The notes below the pieces were generated by a model that saw nothing but the letters and a program-made list of their open reading frames with translations, was not told the DNA's origin and searched no databases. This document shows positions 1-8,131 of a stretch of DNA of 51,144 nt, piece by piece. Numbering within the stretch: the stretch's first letter is position 1; each line of letters begins with the position of its first letter. The position numbers and the translations under genes are program-made. Source of the DNA: Nanobdellota archaeon (GTDB lineage Archaea; Nanobdellota; Nanobdellia; Woesearchaeales; WJIZ01); assembly GCA_023140175.1 (NCBI GenBank), contig JAGLMD010000057.1, positions 1 through 51,144 of the forward strand. Reading direction: 5' to 3'.

Positions 1-35
1 AATATTTTCTTCTGCTTAATAAATACCACCGAAAT

Positions 36-78
36 CTATATAAATTAACCTGCGTTTAATCACTACCCTGTAAGGAGG
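36..78 (+). promoter_or_regulatory. Promoter and ribosome binding site of operon A
   Basis: An archaeal TATA box (CTATATAAA, 36-44) is preceded by an A-rich BRE-like stretch. A transcript starting about 25 bases downstream would begin near 68. A strong Shine-Dalgarno sequence (AAGGAGG, 72-78) lies 7 bases before the ATG at 86. This is inferred from motif and spacing only. Confidence 0.6.
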
Positions 79-85
79 GATAATT

Positions 86-586
86 ATGAAAACAATTGAT
101 GAATTGAAGAATGAGAAAGGAGAAATAGATAGCAATGCTGTCAAGCAGATTATACCTTATGAAAGGCCTTTTTTAATGATTGACCGTGTTCTAAGCCTGG
201 AAAAAAACAAGATAATAGCAATTAAAAATACAACAGCCAATGAAGAATTCTTTAAAGGCCATTTTGCAGGCTTTCCGATAATGCCGGGCGCTTTAATTAT
301 TGAGGGCATGGGCCAGGCAGCAACCCTAATGATAAGATATAATATTGAAAATCACCTGGAAAAAGAAGTTCTTGCATACAAGATAAAGGAAGCTAAATTT
401 ACTTTGCCAACTTTTCCAGGAGATCAGCTTAAATATGAAGTAGTTTTGCTTGGACAGGATGAACGAGGGGGCCTTGTAAGTGCAAAGGCATTTGTTGATG
501 ACAAGGTAGTTGCTGAGGCGCAGATGATGCTTGCTGTTGTTGACAGAAAAGAATTTCGCTCAAAAGCATCACCAGTATACAAATGA
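86..586 (+). CDS. fabZ: FabZ/FabA-like hot-dog (3R)-hydroxyacyl dehydratase
   Basis: This 166-aa protein has the single hot-dog fold signature of FabZ. PFLMIDRV at 28-35 matches the N-terminal FabZ motif, and FFKGHFAGFPIMPGALIIE (55-73) carries the catalytic His59 and Glu73 with the 14-residue spacing of bacterial FabZ. Family members remove water from (3R)-hydroxyacyl thioesters to give trans-2-enoyl thioesters in the cytoplasm. No acyl carrier protein gene is nearby, so a CoA thioester substrate is the better guess. It is the first gene of an operon with two thiolases and a FabG-like reductase, which supply the preceding steps of an elongation cycle. Start ATG 86 has a strong ribosome binding site. 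The usual bacterial PHR before PFL is replaced by PYER. Family assignment is secure; the substrate is inferred. Confidence 0.88.
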   Translation: MKTIDELKNEKGEIDSNAVKQIIPYERPFLMIDRVLSLEKNKIIAIKNTTANEEFFKGHFAGFPIMPGALIIEGMGQAATLMIRYNIENHLEKEVLAYKIKEAKFTLPTFPGDQLKYEVVLLGQDERGGLVSAKAFVDDKVVAEAQMMLAVVDRKEFRSKASPVYK

Positions 587-607
587 TTTTTTACGGTTCT
601 AATTACC

Positions 608-1750
608 ATGTCAGCTGAATCTATACCGGAAAGATATGTTAGGGGAGTGGGAATGGCTAAGTTTGGAGTAGATGATAGGCCGACATGGAGTATGTCCCAC
701 GAAGCTATTTCTCAGGCGCTTGATGATTCGGATATCAGCCTAAATAAGATTGATGCAGCAGTGGTTTCCACTGTGGATACGAAAATTAATGAAGAAAGGC
801 AAAGGCACTATCCCCCTCTTCTATCTTCTTTGCTCAGGAAAAAAATACCTATCATAAGGGTTCCTGCTGTCTGCGGTGGAGGGGGAGCAGCCTTTTGGTC
901 TGCTTTAAGGCTAAAATATGATAATGTGCTTGTTCTTGCAGTGGATAGCGTTTTATCAGGCCCAACACCAATAATCACAAACGAGATCATGAATGCTTCA
1001 GAAAATGTATGGGAGCAGCAGGAGGGCATGATTTTTCCGGCAATCAATGCACTTGTAGCACAGCAGCATTTTCTGAAATATGGCACAACCCATGACGATC
1101 TTGCATTGGTTTCATATAAAAACCATAGTTTCGGCGCTCTTAATCCAAAAGCAAGATTTTATGGCAAAAAGGTAAGCCTGGCTGAGATTAAGAGTTCTCC
1201 GGTAATAGCTTCACCATTTACATTATATGATTGTTCAATAAGTGTAAACGGCGCAGCCGCGGCCATAATTTCAAAAGACAAGACCGACATAAAAATCAAA
1301 GGATCTGCTTTAGCTACAGATTACATTGCTCCTTTTGAAAGGGATGACATGACAGTTTGGAATGCCACTGTAAAGGCAGGAGAAGGGGCATACAGGCAGG
1401 CAGGCATATCTCCCTCAGACCTTGATGTTGCAGAACTCCATGATGCTTTTACTATTATAGAGCTGATTGCATATGAAGACCTTGGCTGGTGTAAAAAAGG
1501 TGATTCAAAAAACCTGATAAGGGATGGTTTCACTTCATTAGATGGCAAATTGCCTGTAAATACTTCAGGCGGCCTTAAAGCAAAAGGCCACCCAATATCC
1601 CCAACAGGAATGGCTCAAATAGTTGAGATTATTGACCAATTAAGAGATAGATGTAATGATCGGCAGGTAACTTCTCCTAAATATGGCCTTGCCCATAATG
1701 TTGGCGGCCCGGGTGGAACAACAACAGTCCAGATTTTCAAAAAGGTATGA
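608..1750 (+). CDS. Thiolase family protein (acetyl-CoA C-acyltransferase, archaeal/SCP-x type), copy 1
   Basis: A 380-aa thiolase. The nucleophile Cys89 sits in VPAVCGGGGAAF. The second-half motifs are AELHDAFT, then GGLKAKGHPISPTG with the active-site His, and a C-terminal NVGGPGGT in place of the Cys-containing motif of classical thiolases, as is usual in the archaeal/SCP-x group. Such enzymes condense or cleave 3-ketoacyl-CoA; in archaea they often work with a DUF35 partner, which is encoded next. It is a paralogue of the thiolase at 5453-6580, from which it differs by an 8-residue N-terminal extension. No clear ribosome binding site precedes ATG 608. The two copies may differ in chain length or primer preference, or form a heteromer; sequence alone does not settle this. 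Confidence 0.9.
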   Translation: MSAESIPERYVRGVGMAKFGVDDRPTWSMSHEAISQALDDSDISLNKIDAAVVSTVDTKINEERQRHYPPLLSSLLRKKIPIIRVPAVCGGGGAAFWSALRLKYDNVLVLAVDSVLSGPTPIITNEIMNASENVWEQQEGMIFPAINALVAQQHFLKYGTTHDDLALVSYKNHSFGALNPKARFYGKKVSLAEIKSSPVIASPFTLYDCSISVNGAAAAIISKDKTDIKIKGSALATDYIAPFERDDMTVWNATVKAGEGAYRQAGISPSDLDVAELHDAFTIIELIAYEDLGWCKKGDSKNLIRDGFTSLDGKLPVNTSGGLKAKGHPISPTGMAQIVEIIDQLRDRCNDRQVTSPKYGLAHNVGGPGGTTTVQIFKKV

Positions 1751-1765
1751 GTTAGGTGATAAGAG

Positions 1766-2893
1766 ATGGCTAAAATATTAAGATGGTTATGCGAAAAATG
1801 CAATAAGAAGTGGATTTACCCAATTGAGACATGTTTATACTGTAAAGGCAAAGTAAAGAAACAAATAGGAACAAAAACAAAAGTCATAGGCTACACAAAA
1901 GTCAGTATTCCAAGCCCATTACATCCTGTTATTCCTTATAATGTGCTTCTATTAGGGGATGAACATGGAAATAAGATGCCTAAGAAAACAATCAAAGACT
2001 ATAATGTTGGTGATTTATATGAAGATATTCCAGATTCTTCTGAGAATTCTATATCGGCTGTAAAGATAAAATATGATTATTATGAGGCTGTAAAGGAAGC
2101 ACTAGAGCTTATCGGAGATATAATTGTAGATGAAAATAAGAAAATCCTCGTGAAGCCAAATTTAAGCATACCTGGCTACTCTTACCTTGGTATGTGTACA
2201 AACCATAAACTCATGGATGCCCTTATTCAATTACTTCTTGATAAGGGGGCAAAAAAAGAAAACATAACAATAGCAGAGCAGTCCTTCTTTATGCCGCTGG
2301 AAAAAGCAGTAGCTAAAACAGGCACTCCAGAAATAATAAAAAAATATAGCATTAATTACGTAGATATCTCCAAAACAGAGTTTGAAGAAAAGAAAATAAG
2401 AGAATTCACATTTGAGATTTCTAAAATTGTAAATGACTTTGATGTAATCTTGAATGTTCCTGTAATAAAAACAGACATGCTTCTTGGCTTAGATGGCTCT
2501 TTTGAAAATCTTACAAGGTTCCTTTCAAAGAAGAATTTTGATGAGCTTGCAAAAGATCCGCAGAAAGCTGCATTGGCCCTAGCTGTTCTTCCTGGCTTAT
2601 TCCCAAAATTTATAACTATCGGAGATGCATCTATAGGCTTACAGGGAAATGGCCCTGCCCAATATGGAGAACCAGGTTACTATGATATAATATTTGTAGC
2701 AAGAAATCCTGTTGTTCATGACAGGGCAGTTCAGGAAGTTCTTTGCTTGAGAAAATTACCTTATGTAGAACTAGCATCTCAACTCGGCTCAGGCGAATAT
2801 GATATTTCAAAAATAAAATTTATAGGAAATGAATTAGAAGCTTTAAGACGAGACATAAAACAGCCAATTGGCTCAAAACTGATTAAGAAATGA
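1766..2893 (+). CDS. Zinc-ribbon/OB-fold (DUF35-like) protein fused to a DUF362 domain
   Basis: A 375-aa two-part protein. Residues 1-85 form a rubredoxin-like zinc ribbon (Cys9, Cys12, Cys23, Cys26) followed by an OB-fold-like stretch, the layout of DUF35 proteins that bind acyl-CoA and bridge archaeal thiolases to partner enzymes. Residues from about 95 to 350 look like DUF362 (ILVKPNLSIPG, NHKLMDALIQLL, VILNVPVIKTD, ITIGDASIGLQGNGP). DUF362 proteins are often iron-sulfur associated and poorly understood; no ferredoxin-type cysteine cluster is visible here. The gene follows thiolase 1 by 15 bases and overlaps the next gene by 4, so it is probably a partner of the thiolase. The fusion itself is unusual. 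Domain calls are by motif, so the DUF362 half is moderately certain. Confidence 0.75.
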   Translation: MAKILRWLCEKCNKKWIYPIETCLYCKGKVKKQIGTKTKVIGYTKVSIPSPLHPVIPYNVLLLGDEHGNKMPKKTIKDYNVGDLYEDIPDSSENSISAVKIKYDYYEAVKEALELIGDIIVDENKKILVKPNLSIPGYSYLGMCTNHKLMDALIQLLLDKGAKKENITIAEQSFFMPLEKAVAKTGTPEIIKKYSINYVDISKTEFEEKKIREFTFEISKIVNDFDVILNVPVIKTDMLLGLDGSFENLTRFLSKKNFDELAKDPQKAALALAVLPGLFPKFITIGDASIGLQGNGPAQYGEPGYYDIIFVARNPVVHDRAVQEVLCLRKLPYVELASQLGSGEYDISKIKFIGNELEALRRDIKQPIGSKLIKK

Positions 2894-3069
2894 ACTATAT
2901 AAAGATATGTCCAAAATGTGGAAGCACTGATACAAAAATACCTAATGCAGGATTGGATATGAAGATGATCCTGGCAGATAAATGCTTAAATTGCGATTTT
3001 ATCGGTAATTTCCCGGAAGTAGAATCTGACAAAATAGAAGAATTCAAGGATAAAATAAAAAAACAATGA
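2890..3069 (+). CDS. Small zinc-ribbon protein (59 aa)
   Basis: A short gene with ATGA overlaps at both ends (stop of the preceding gene, start of vorB), which supports real translation. The product is 59 aa with two cysteine knuckles, CPKCGS at residues 7-12 and CLNC at 32-35, giving a four-cysteine zinc ribbon, then an acidic/lysine-rich helical tail. In 2-oxoacid:ferredoxin oxidoreductase operons this position is often taken by a small ferredoxin (delta) subunit, but this protein lacks the CxxCxxCxxxCP motifs needed for 4Fe-4S clusters. It may be an accessory factor of the oxidoreductase or of the DUF35-containing protein. Function is unknown. Confidence 0.75.
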   Translation: MNYIKICPKCGSTDTKIPNAGLDMKMILADKCLNCDFIGNFPEVESDKIEEFKDKIKKQ

Positions 3070-4145
3070 CAGAAAAAATATTAATGAAAGGAAATGAAGC
3101 TATGTCTGCAGCAGCTGTAAAAGCAGGCTGTAAATTCTATGCAGGCTATCCTATCACTCCTCAAAATGAAGTTACCCAGTACCTTTCAAGAGAACTGCCT
3201 AAAGTCGGATCTGTATTTATTCAGGCAGAGTCTGAGCTGGCTGCCATCAACATGGTCTTTGGCGCTTCATCTACAGGAGCCAGGGCAATGACCTCTTCAT
3301 CAAGCCCCGGTATCAGTTTAAAGCAAGAAGGGATATCATATATCGCAGCTGCAGAGCTTCCTTGTGTTATTGTGAATGTAATGAGGGGCGGCCCTGGTTT
3401 AGGTAATATTATGGGTTCTCAGGGGGATTATTTTCAGGCTACTAAGGGAGGCGGCCACGGAGATTACAGGTTGATTGTGCTTGCTCCATCTTCAGTACAG
3501 GAAACGTACAACCTGACAATCATGGCTTTTGATTTGGCAGACAAATATCGTAATCCAGTCATGATTCTCACAGATGGTGTTCTTGCTCAGATGGCAGAAG
3601 CAATCGAACTAAAAGAACCCCCATCACACCACAATCTACCAAGAAAAGATTGGGCTTTAACAGGATGCAAAGGAAGAAAACCAAATGTGATAAAGACGCT
3701 TCACCTTTATCCTGCAGATGCCCTTGAAAAAGTGAATATAATGCTTGATAGGAAGTACAAAAAAATAGAAGATGAACTCCAAAAATGCGAAAAGATAAAT
3801 TGTGATGATGCGGATATTGTTGTAATAGCTTATGGCTTGCCTTCAAGAATCGGAAAGTCAGCAATAAAAAAAGCAAGACTAGACGGAATAAAAGCCGGCT
3901 TATTAAGGCCAATTACCCTGTGGCCATTTCCAAAAAAAGAAATTCAGGAAATCTCCAAAAAATGCAAAAAATTTCTTGTTGTTGAAATGAGTAACGGCCA
4001 GATGATAGAGGATGTAAAGCTCGCATTATATGAAAATGGCAATGAAATAGATATATCTTTTCTCGGAAGAGGCGGCGGCTGGTATCCAAAGCCGGAAGAA
4101 GTGTTGAACAAGATAAAAGAAGTTATTGGAAATGGAAAACAATAA
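3066..4145 (+). CDS. vorB: 2-oxoacid:ferredoxin oxidoreductase alpha subunit (VorB/KorA type)
   Basis: A 359-aa subunit of a CoA-dependent 2-oxoacid:ferredoxin oxidoreductase. Diagnostic segments are [64 protein letters not shown] and [11 protein letters not shown]. These resemble VorB (2-oxoisovalerate) at least as closely as KorA (2-oxoglutarate). The complex decarboxylates a 2-oxoacid, reduces ferredoxin and forms an acyl-CoA. IlvC, IlvD and IlvE in the same window make or use 2-oxoisovalerate, which favours the branched-chain substrate and isobutyryl-CoA as product. It lies in a tightly coupled cluster with overlapping ends. The subunit identity is firm; the substrate is inferred. Confidence 0.85.
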   Translation: MTEKILMKGNEAMSAAAVKAGCKFYAGYPITPQNEVTQYLSRELPKVGSVFIQAESELAAINMVFGASSTGARAMTSSSSPGISLKQEGISYIAAAELPCVIVNVMRGGPGLGNIMGSQGDYFQATKGGGHGDYRLIVLAPSSVQETYNLTIMAFDLADKYRNPVMILTDGVLAQMAEAIELKEPPSHHNLPRKDWALTGCKGRKPNVIKTLHLYPADALEKVNIMLDRKYKKIEDELQKCEKINCDDADIVVIAYGLPSRIGKSAIKKARLDGIKAGLLRPITLWPFPKKEIQEISKKCKKFLVVEMSNGQMIEDVKLALYENGNEIDISFLGRGGGWYPKPEEVLNKIKEVIGNGKQ

Positions 4146-4872
4146 AGAAAATAAAGAAGCAACATTAAGGCAGGTAAAAATGCATTACTGTCCTGGCTGC
4201 GGCCATACAATAGCCCATAGGATAGTCGCTGATGTAATCGATGAATTAGGAATAAGGGAAAAGACGATAGGCTCTGCACCAGTGGGCTGTGCAGTTTTGT
4301 TGTATGATTATTTCAATTGTGATATTATTGAATGCCCTCATGGCAGAATACCTGCAGTTGCAACAGGAATAAAGAGAACCAACCCAGACAAAATAATTTT
4401 TGTTTATGGCGGCGATGGTGACTTACTCTCAATAGGGATGGCTGAAACAATACATGCTGCAAACCGCGGAGAGAATTTTACTGTTATATTTATTAATAAT
4501 GCAATCTATGGCATGACAGGCGGCCAGATGGCGCCAACAACTTTGATAGGCCAGAAAACAATAACAACCCAGGATGGCAGAGATGCCGACACAACAGGAA
4601 TGCCAATAAGGATATGCGAGATGCTTGCTACTTTGGGAAAGCCAGCTTACATCGAAAGAGTCGCTGTTAATGATGCTCAAAACATTGCAAGAGCAAAAAG
4701 CGCAATTAAAAAAGCATTCAAAAACCAGATAGAAGGAAAGGGGTTTTCTTTTGTTGAAGTATTATCAATGTGCCCGACAAATTGGAAGTTAAGTATAAAA
4801 GATGCATGTAGGTTTGTTAATAATGAAATGGCAGGTTATTTTCCTTTGGGCAAGTTTAGGGATATAGATTAA
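4132..4872 (+). CDS. vorA: 2-oxoacid:ferredoxin oxidoreductase beta subunit, TPP-binding (VorA/KorB type)
   Basis: This subunit carries the thiamine pyrophosphate site: HYCPGCGH near the N terminus, and [10 protein letters not shown] followed about 30 residues later by [11 protein letters not shown], the TPP/Mg signature. It pairs with the alpha subunit just upstream, whose end it overlaps. A TTG at 4126 in the same frame could also start it, but ATG 4132 is preferred because homologues begin shortly before HYCPGCGH. About 246 aa is normal for a beta subunit. No iron-sulfur cysteine cluster is added at either end, so electrons must pass to an external ferredoxin not encoded here. Confidence 0.87.
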   Translation: MENNKENKEATLRQVKMHYCPGCGHTIAHRIVADVIDELGIREKTIGSAPVGCAVLLYDYFNCDIIECPHGRIPAVATGIKRTNPDKIIFVYGGDGDLLSIGMAETIHAANRGENFTVIFINNAIYGMTGGQMAPTTLIGQKTITTQDGRDADTTGMPIRICEMLATLGKPAYIERVAVNDAQNIARAKSAIKKAFKNQIEGKGFSFVEVLSMCPTNWKLSIKDACRFVNNEMAGYFPLGKFRDID

Positions 4873-4874
4873 AT

Positions 4875-5426
4875 ATGAAAAAAATGGAAGAAAAAATTTT
4901 TATTGCAGGATATGGTGGGCAAGGAGTTGTTCTGGCAGGAAATATACTGGCATATGCAGCTTTAAAAGAAGACAAGAATATACTGGGGATGGTTTCTTAT
5001 GGCGCAGAAGTGCGTGGAGGAGCATCAAACAGCTCTGTAATTATATCAGATGACGAAATTGACTGTCCTATAATCGAAGAAGCAGAAATAGCCATTATTC
5101 TTAGCCAGGAATCCTATGATAAATTCCAGTCAAAAGTAAAGAAAAATGGTTTTTTGTTCTTAAATTCCTCAAAAGTCAACATTGACAAAAAAAGAGAAGA
5201 CATAACAATAGTTGAGATACCCGCAACAAAAATAGCCGCTGAAATGGGTAATGTACGGGTAGCTAATCTGGTACTTGTCGGTGCTTTGATAGAAAAAACA
5301 AAGATTCTTAAGAAAGAAAGCGTCATTTCAGCATTAAACATAATATTTTCAGGTGCCAGAAAGAATTTGGTATACATCAATGAATGTGCTGTTAAAAAAG
5401 GGATAGAACTTGCGGCCAATAATTAA
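4875..5426 (+). CDS. vorC: 2-oxoacid:ferredoxin oxidoreductase gamma subunit
   Basis: A 183-aa gamma subunit with the typical start IFIAGYGGQGVVLAGNIL (8-25), the motif YGAEVRGGASNSSVIIS, and a C-terminal helix-rich region. It completes the alpha-beta-gamma set and starts 2 bases after vorA. Another in-frame ATG lies three codons in. The absence of a recognisable delta ferredoxin anywhere in the operon is the odd feature of this complex. Assignment to the family is secure; substrate specificity follows the alpha subunit and is uncertain. Confidence 0.87.
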   Translation: MKKMEEKIFIAGYGGQGVVLAGNILAYAALKEDKNILGMVSYGAEVRGGASNSSVIISDDEIDCPIIEEAEIAIILSQESYDKFQSKVKKNGFLFLNSSKVNIDKKREDITIVEIPATKIAAEMGNVRVANLVLVGALIEKTKILKKESVISALNIIFSGARKNLVYINECAVKKGIELAANN

Positions 5427-5452
5427 ATAAATCATAATCGAGTTGAAATATC

Positions 5453-6580
5453 ATGTACATAAAAGGAGTAGGTATGACAAAGTTCGGAATTTCAGATAAA
5501 TTCTCGCATCAGCTGGCTTACGAAGCCACATTAAAAGCATTAAATGATGCTGATATGAATTTCAATGAAATAGATGCTGTTGTTTGTTCTTCATTGGAAT
5601 GGTTCTTCTCAGTTGAGAAGCAGAGGCATTTTGCAAGCATGCTCTCTTCAATGTTCAAGACAAATAAGCCCATAGTAAGGGTTCCTGCAGCGTGCGGCGG
5701 CAGCGGTGCAGCTTTGTGGTTTGCTAATCAGCTTGAATTCAATAATATTCTTGTTGTTGGCGCAGAAAAGCTCATGACTGGTAATTCAGAAGCAATTACA
5801 GATGAGTTTATGATGGCTGCTGAAAGCAAATGGGAGCAGACCCAAGGACTTATTTTTCCAGGGCAGAACGCTTTAGTTGCCCAGGAATATATGCTGAAAT
5901 ACCCGGAAACAACAACAGAGCATCTGGCTTTGATAGCATATAAGAATCATTCAAACGCACTGCTTAATCCTTATGCAAGATTTTACAAAACAGAAATTTC
6001 CTTAGATAAGATAAGAAACTCTCCTGTTGTTTGTTCTCCTTTAAGGCTTTTTGATTGCTCAATCTCAGCAGATGGAGCATCCGCAGCCATAATATCAAAA
6101 GACAAGACAGATATAAATATAATTGGCTCAGATCTCTCCACAGATTATCTGCCCACATTCGAAAGAGATGATAACACTTCATGGGATGCATCAACAATAA
6201 CTGCAAAAAATGCATATAAGCAGGCAGGAATAGGACCCTCAGATGTCGATGTCGCAGAGCTTCATGATGCCTTCACTAGTGTGGAATTGATAGCATACGA
6301 GGATCTAGGCTTTGCAGAAAAAGGCAAAGCCTATAAAAAAATAGAAGACGGCTACTTTAACTTAGACGGCAAATTGCCCATAAATACTTCAGGCGGCCTT
6401 AAAGCAAAAGGCCATCCAGTCTCAGCCACTGGCTTATCACAAATATATGAGTTAGTGAAACATTTAAGAAATGAAACAGGTGCCAGGCAGGTTCCTAATG
6501 CAAAGATAGGGTTAGCACAGAATATAGGCGGGGCAGGAGGCACAGTTTCTTGTCACTTATTAAGAAAAATAGGGGGTTAA
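5453..6580 (+). CDS. Thiolase family protein, copy 2
   Basis: A 375-aa paralogue of the thiolase at 608-1750, collinear over its whole length. Nucleophile Cys81 lies in VPAACGGSGAAL; AELHDAFT and GGLKAKGHPVSATG carry the conserved His residues, and the C-terminal motif is NIGGAGGT. Such enzymes make or split 3-ketoacyl-CoA. Position between the oxoacid oxidoreductase and the FabG-like reductase suggests that it condenses the acyl-CoA with acetyl-CoA and passes the ketoacyl-CoA to the reductase. A biosynthetic or degradative direction cannot be read from this gene alone. Confidence 0.9.
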   Translation: MYIKGVGMTKFGISDKFSHQLAYEATLKALNDADMNFNEIDAVVCSSLEWFFSVEKQRHFASMLSSMFKTNKPIVRVPAACGGSGAALWFANQLEFNNILVVGAEKLMTGNSEAITDEFMMAAESKWEQTQGLIFPGQNALVAQEYMLKYPETTTEHLALIAYKNHSNALLNPYARFYKTEISLDKIRNSPVVCSPLRLFDCSISADGASAAIISKDKTDINIIGSDLSTDYLPTFERDDNTSWDASTITAKNAYKQAGIGPSDVDVAELHDAFTSVELIAYEDLGFAEKGKAYKKIEDGYFNLDGKLPINTSGGLKAKGHPVSATGLSQIYELVKHLRNETGARQVPNAKIGLAQNIGGAGGTVSCHLLRKIGG

Positions 6581-6587
6581 GATAAAA

Positions 6588-7328
6588 ATGTCGTTTAAAG
6601 GAAAAAATGCGTTAATAACAGGTTCAGCTCGTGGTTTAGGAAAAGAAATGGCCATGGCCCTTGCAAGAGAAGGCAGCAATATCATCATCAATGATATCGA
6701 GCCTATGAAAGAAGAAGCATTAAAGACAGTCGAAGAAATAAAAAAACTGGGTGTAGAATCAGAATTTATTGCAGCAGATGTCTCTGATTTTGAGTCCTGT
6801 AAAAAAATGGCAGATGCCATAAAAGAAAAGTTCAAAGAAGTTCACATCCTTGTGAATAATGCAGGCATAACAAAAGACCGGACATTAAAAAAAATGTCAC
6901 CAGAAGAATGGTATCCTGTTATTAATGTGAATCTTAACTCTTTGTTCAATGTCACGAGAAATGTCCTTGAAATGATTCCGGATGAAGGCAGGATAATAAA
7001 TATAAGCTCTTTAGCTGGCATTTCTGGTAATTTTGGCCAGACAAACTATGCTAGTACAAAAGCAGGCGTTATCGGCTTCACTAAATCATTGGCAAAAGAA
7101 GTCGGAAAGAGAAAGATAACTGTAAATGCAGTTGCACCAGGCTTTATTAAATCGGCGATGACAGACAAAATACCATTAGAACTTTTGTCCAACATCTTGC
7201 AGCTTATTCCACTAAGAGAAATAGGCCAGCCAGAAGACGTTGCAAACGCAGTAAAATTCCTTGCCTCAGATGAAGCAAAATATGTGTCTGGAACAGTGAT
7301 AAAAGTGGACGGCGGAGTCAGTTTTTAA
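6588..7328 (+). CDS. fabG: FabG-like 3-oxoacyl reductase (short-chain dehydrogenase)
   Basis: A 246-aa classical SDR. The nucleotide-binding motif TGSARGLG is at 11-18, NNAG at 90-93, and the catalytic triad is Ser141, Tyr154 and Lys158 (YASTK). Asp36 at the end of the second beta strand suggests preference for NAD(H) over NADP(H), unlike most FabG. The C-terminal half has VNAVAPGFI and the final VDGG motif of FabG. The product of FabG-type enzymes is the (3R)-hydroxyacyl thioester, which matches the FabZ-like dehydratase at the start of the operon but not a crotonase-type hydratase. It starts 7 bases after thiolase 2 and ends the operon. Confidence 0.87.
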   Translation: MSFKGKNALITGSARGLGKEMAMALAREGSNIIINDIEPMKEEALKTVEEIKKLGVESEFIAADVSDFESCKKMADAIKEKFKEVHILVNNAGITKDRTLKKMSPEEWYPVINVNLNSLFNVTRNVLEMIPDEGRIINISSLAGISGNFGQTNYASTKAGVIGFTKSLAKEVGKRKITVNAVAPGFIKSAMTDKIPLELLSNILQLIPLREIGQPEDVANAVKFLASDEAKYVSGTVIKVDGGVSF

Positions 7329-7346
7329 GCTTTGCTTGCTCTTTTG

Positions 7347-7368
7347 CTTCTTTTTTCTAAAAAAGAAG
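7347..7368. terminator. Hairpin terminator after operon A
   Basis: A perfect inverted repeat CTTCTTTTTT / AAAAAAGAAG (7347-7356 and 7359-7368) lies 19 bases past the fabG stop. Its T-rich arm would give a U-rich 3' end on the plus strand. It sits directly against the end of a minus-strand gene and may serve both directions. Confidence 0.5.
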
Positions 7369-7369
7369 A

Positions 7370-7639
7370 TTATAGTGGAAAAAATAAATATTTATGTTCT
7401 TTATAGAATAACATGTATTTGTAATTTCTAATTATGTCAGCAAATTGTTTCTTTATTTCTTCTAAAAAATTTCTTAAATCTTGGATTGTTTTGATCTGAA
7501 CTTCTATTTCAATATCATCTCCTCCCAAAATTTCATTATCATAAGTTACGTTAAGATGTTGTCTTAGGTAAGATCTAAACTGTTTTTCTTTTTCTTCAAT
7601 TAAATTATGGAGATTAAAGTGGATTTTGATTATAATCAT
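7370..7639 (-). pseudogene. Stand-alone or remnant Lrp/AsnC C-terminal (RAM) domain
   Basis: The 89-aa product resembles only the C-terminal ligand-binding domain of archaeal Lrp/AsnC regulators: a KIHFNLHNLIEEKEKQF start, a GGDDIEIEVQI strand, a QDLRNFLEEIKKQFADII helix and a final YLFFP. The DNA-binding helix-turn-helix half is missing. An in-frame TAA lies four codons before the ATG, so nothing upstream extends it. It could be a remnant of a lost regulator, perhaps once of the neighbouring acyl or amino-acid genes, or a stand-alone RAM protein. No ribosome binding site is evident. Homology is by pattern only. Confidence 0.5.
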
Positions 7640-7756
7640 TTTTCCAGCCGCTTACTGTAGAAGGAGCTAAAATTTCGCTTTCTAAGTGTGCACATTTAGG
7701 GGTTCACTCCAAAGAACTAAAAATATTATTCCTAAACTCAATAACTTCATAGTAAT

Positions 7757-8131
7757 TCACTTCTTCTTGTATCCAAAAATCTTATCATATTTCTTATGAT
7801 CCATGAATTCCAGAACAAAAGCAATTATCTTGACTTCATCTCCAGAGATTGTATAAATCATTCTCCAATAGCCTACTAAATCAACTTTCCATAGTCTATC
7901 AGTTCCATAGCGATTAACAATAGCCTTAGAGACATTTCTTCTAGGAATGTGTATTCCATATTGAGGTTCAATTTTGATATTGTCCTTTTCTCTATCAATT
8001 GATTTTAGCAATTGCATATTAGATGAATTCTCAATACCCTGTCCCTTTTCTTGCAAGACTTTCTTCTGTAATTCCCTATAGTCGTTGTTAGCATCTTCAG
8101 AAAATTCCACCCATATTTCTTTGTTATGCAT
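7757..8131 (-). CDS. RelE/ParE-superfamily toxin
   Basis: A 124-aa protein with the RelE-type C-terminal pattern: RLWKVDLVGYWRMIYTI, then a strand IIAFVLEFMDHKKYDKIFGYKKK rich in basic residues, as in mRNA-cleaving ribosome-dependent toxins. The N-terminal half is helical and longer than in the smallest RelE proteins. It starts at the base next to the stop of the 87-aa gene upstream, which is the expected antitoxin. The pair is isolated among eroded genes, typical of a toxin-antitoxin module in an accessory gap. Catalytic activity is not established from sequence. Confidence 0.72.
   Translation of the reverse strand: MHNKEIWVEFSEDANNDYRELQKKVLQEKGQGIENSSNMQLLKSIDREKDNIKIEPQYGIHIPRRNVSKAIVNRYGTDRLWKVDLVGYWRMIYTISGDEVKIIAFVLEFMDHKKYDKIFGYKKK

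Noticed and set aside
86-7328. Mevalonate pathway reading of the thiolase-DUF35 set
   Set aside because: DUF35 and thiolase often accompany HMG-CoA synthase, but no HMG-CoA synthase or reductase is present, while FabG and FabZ partners are.
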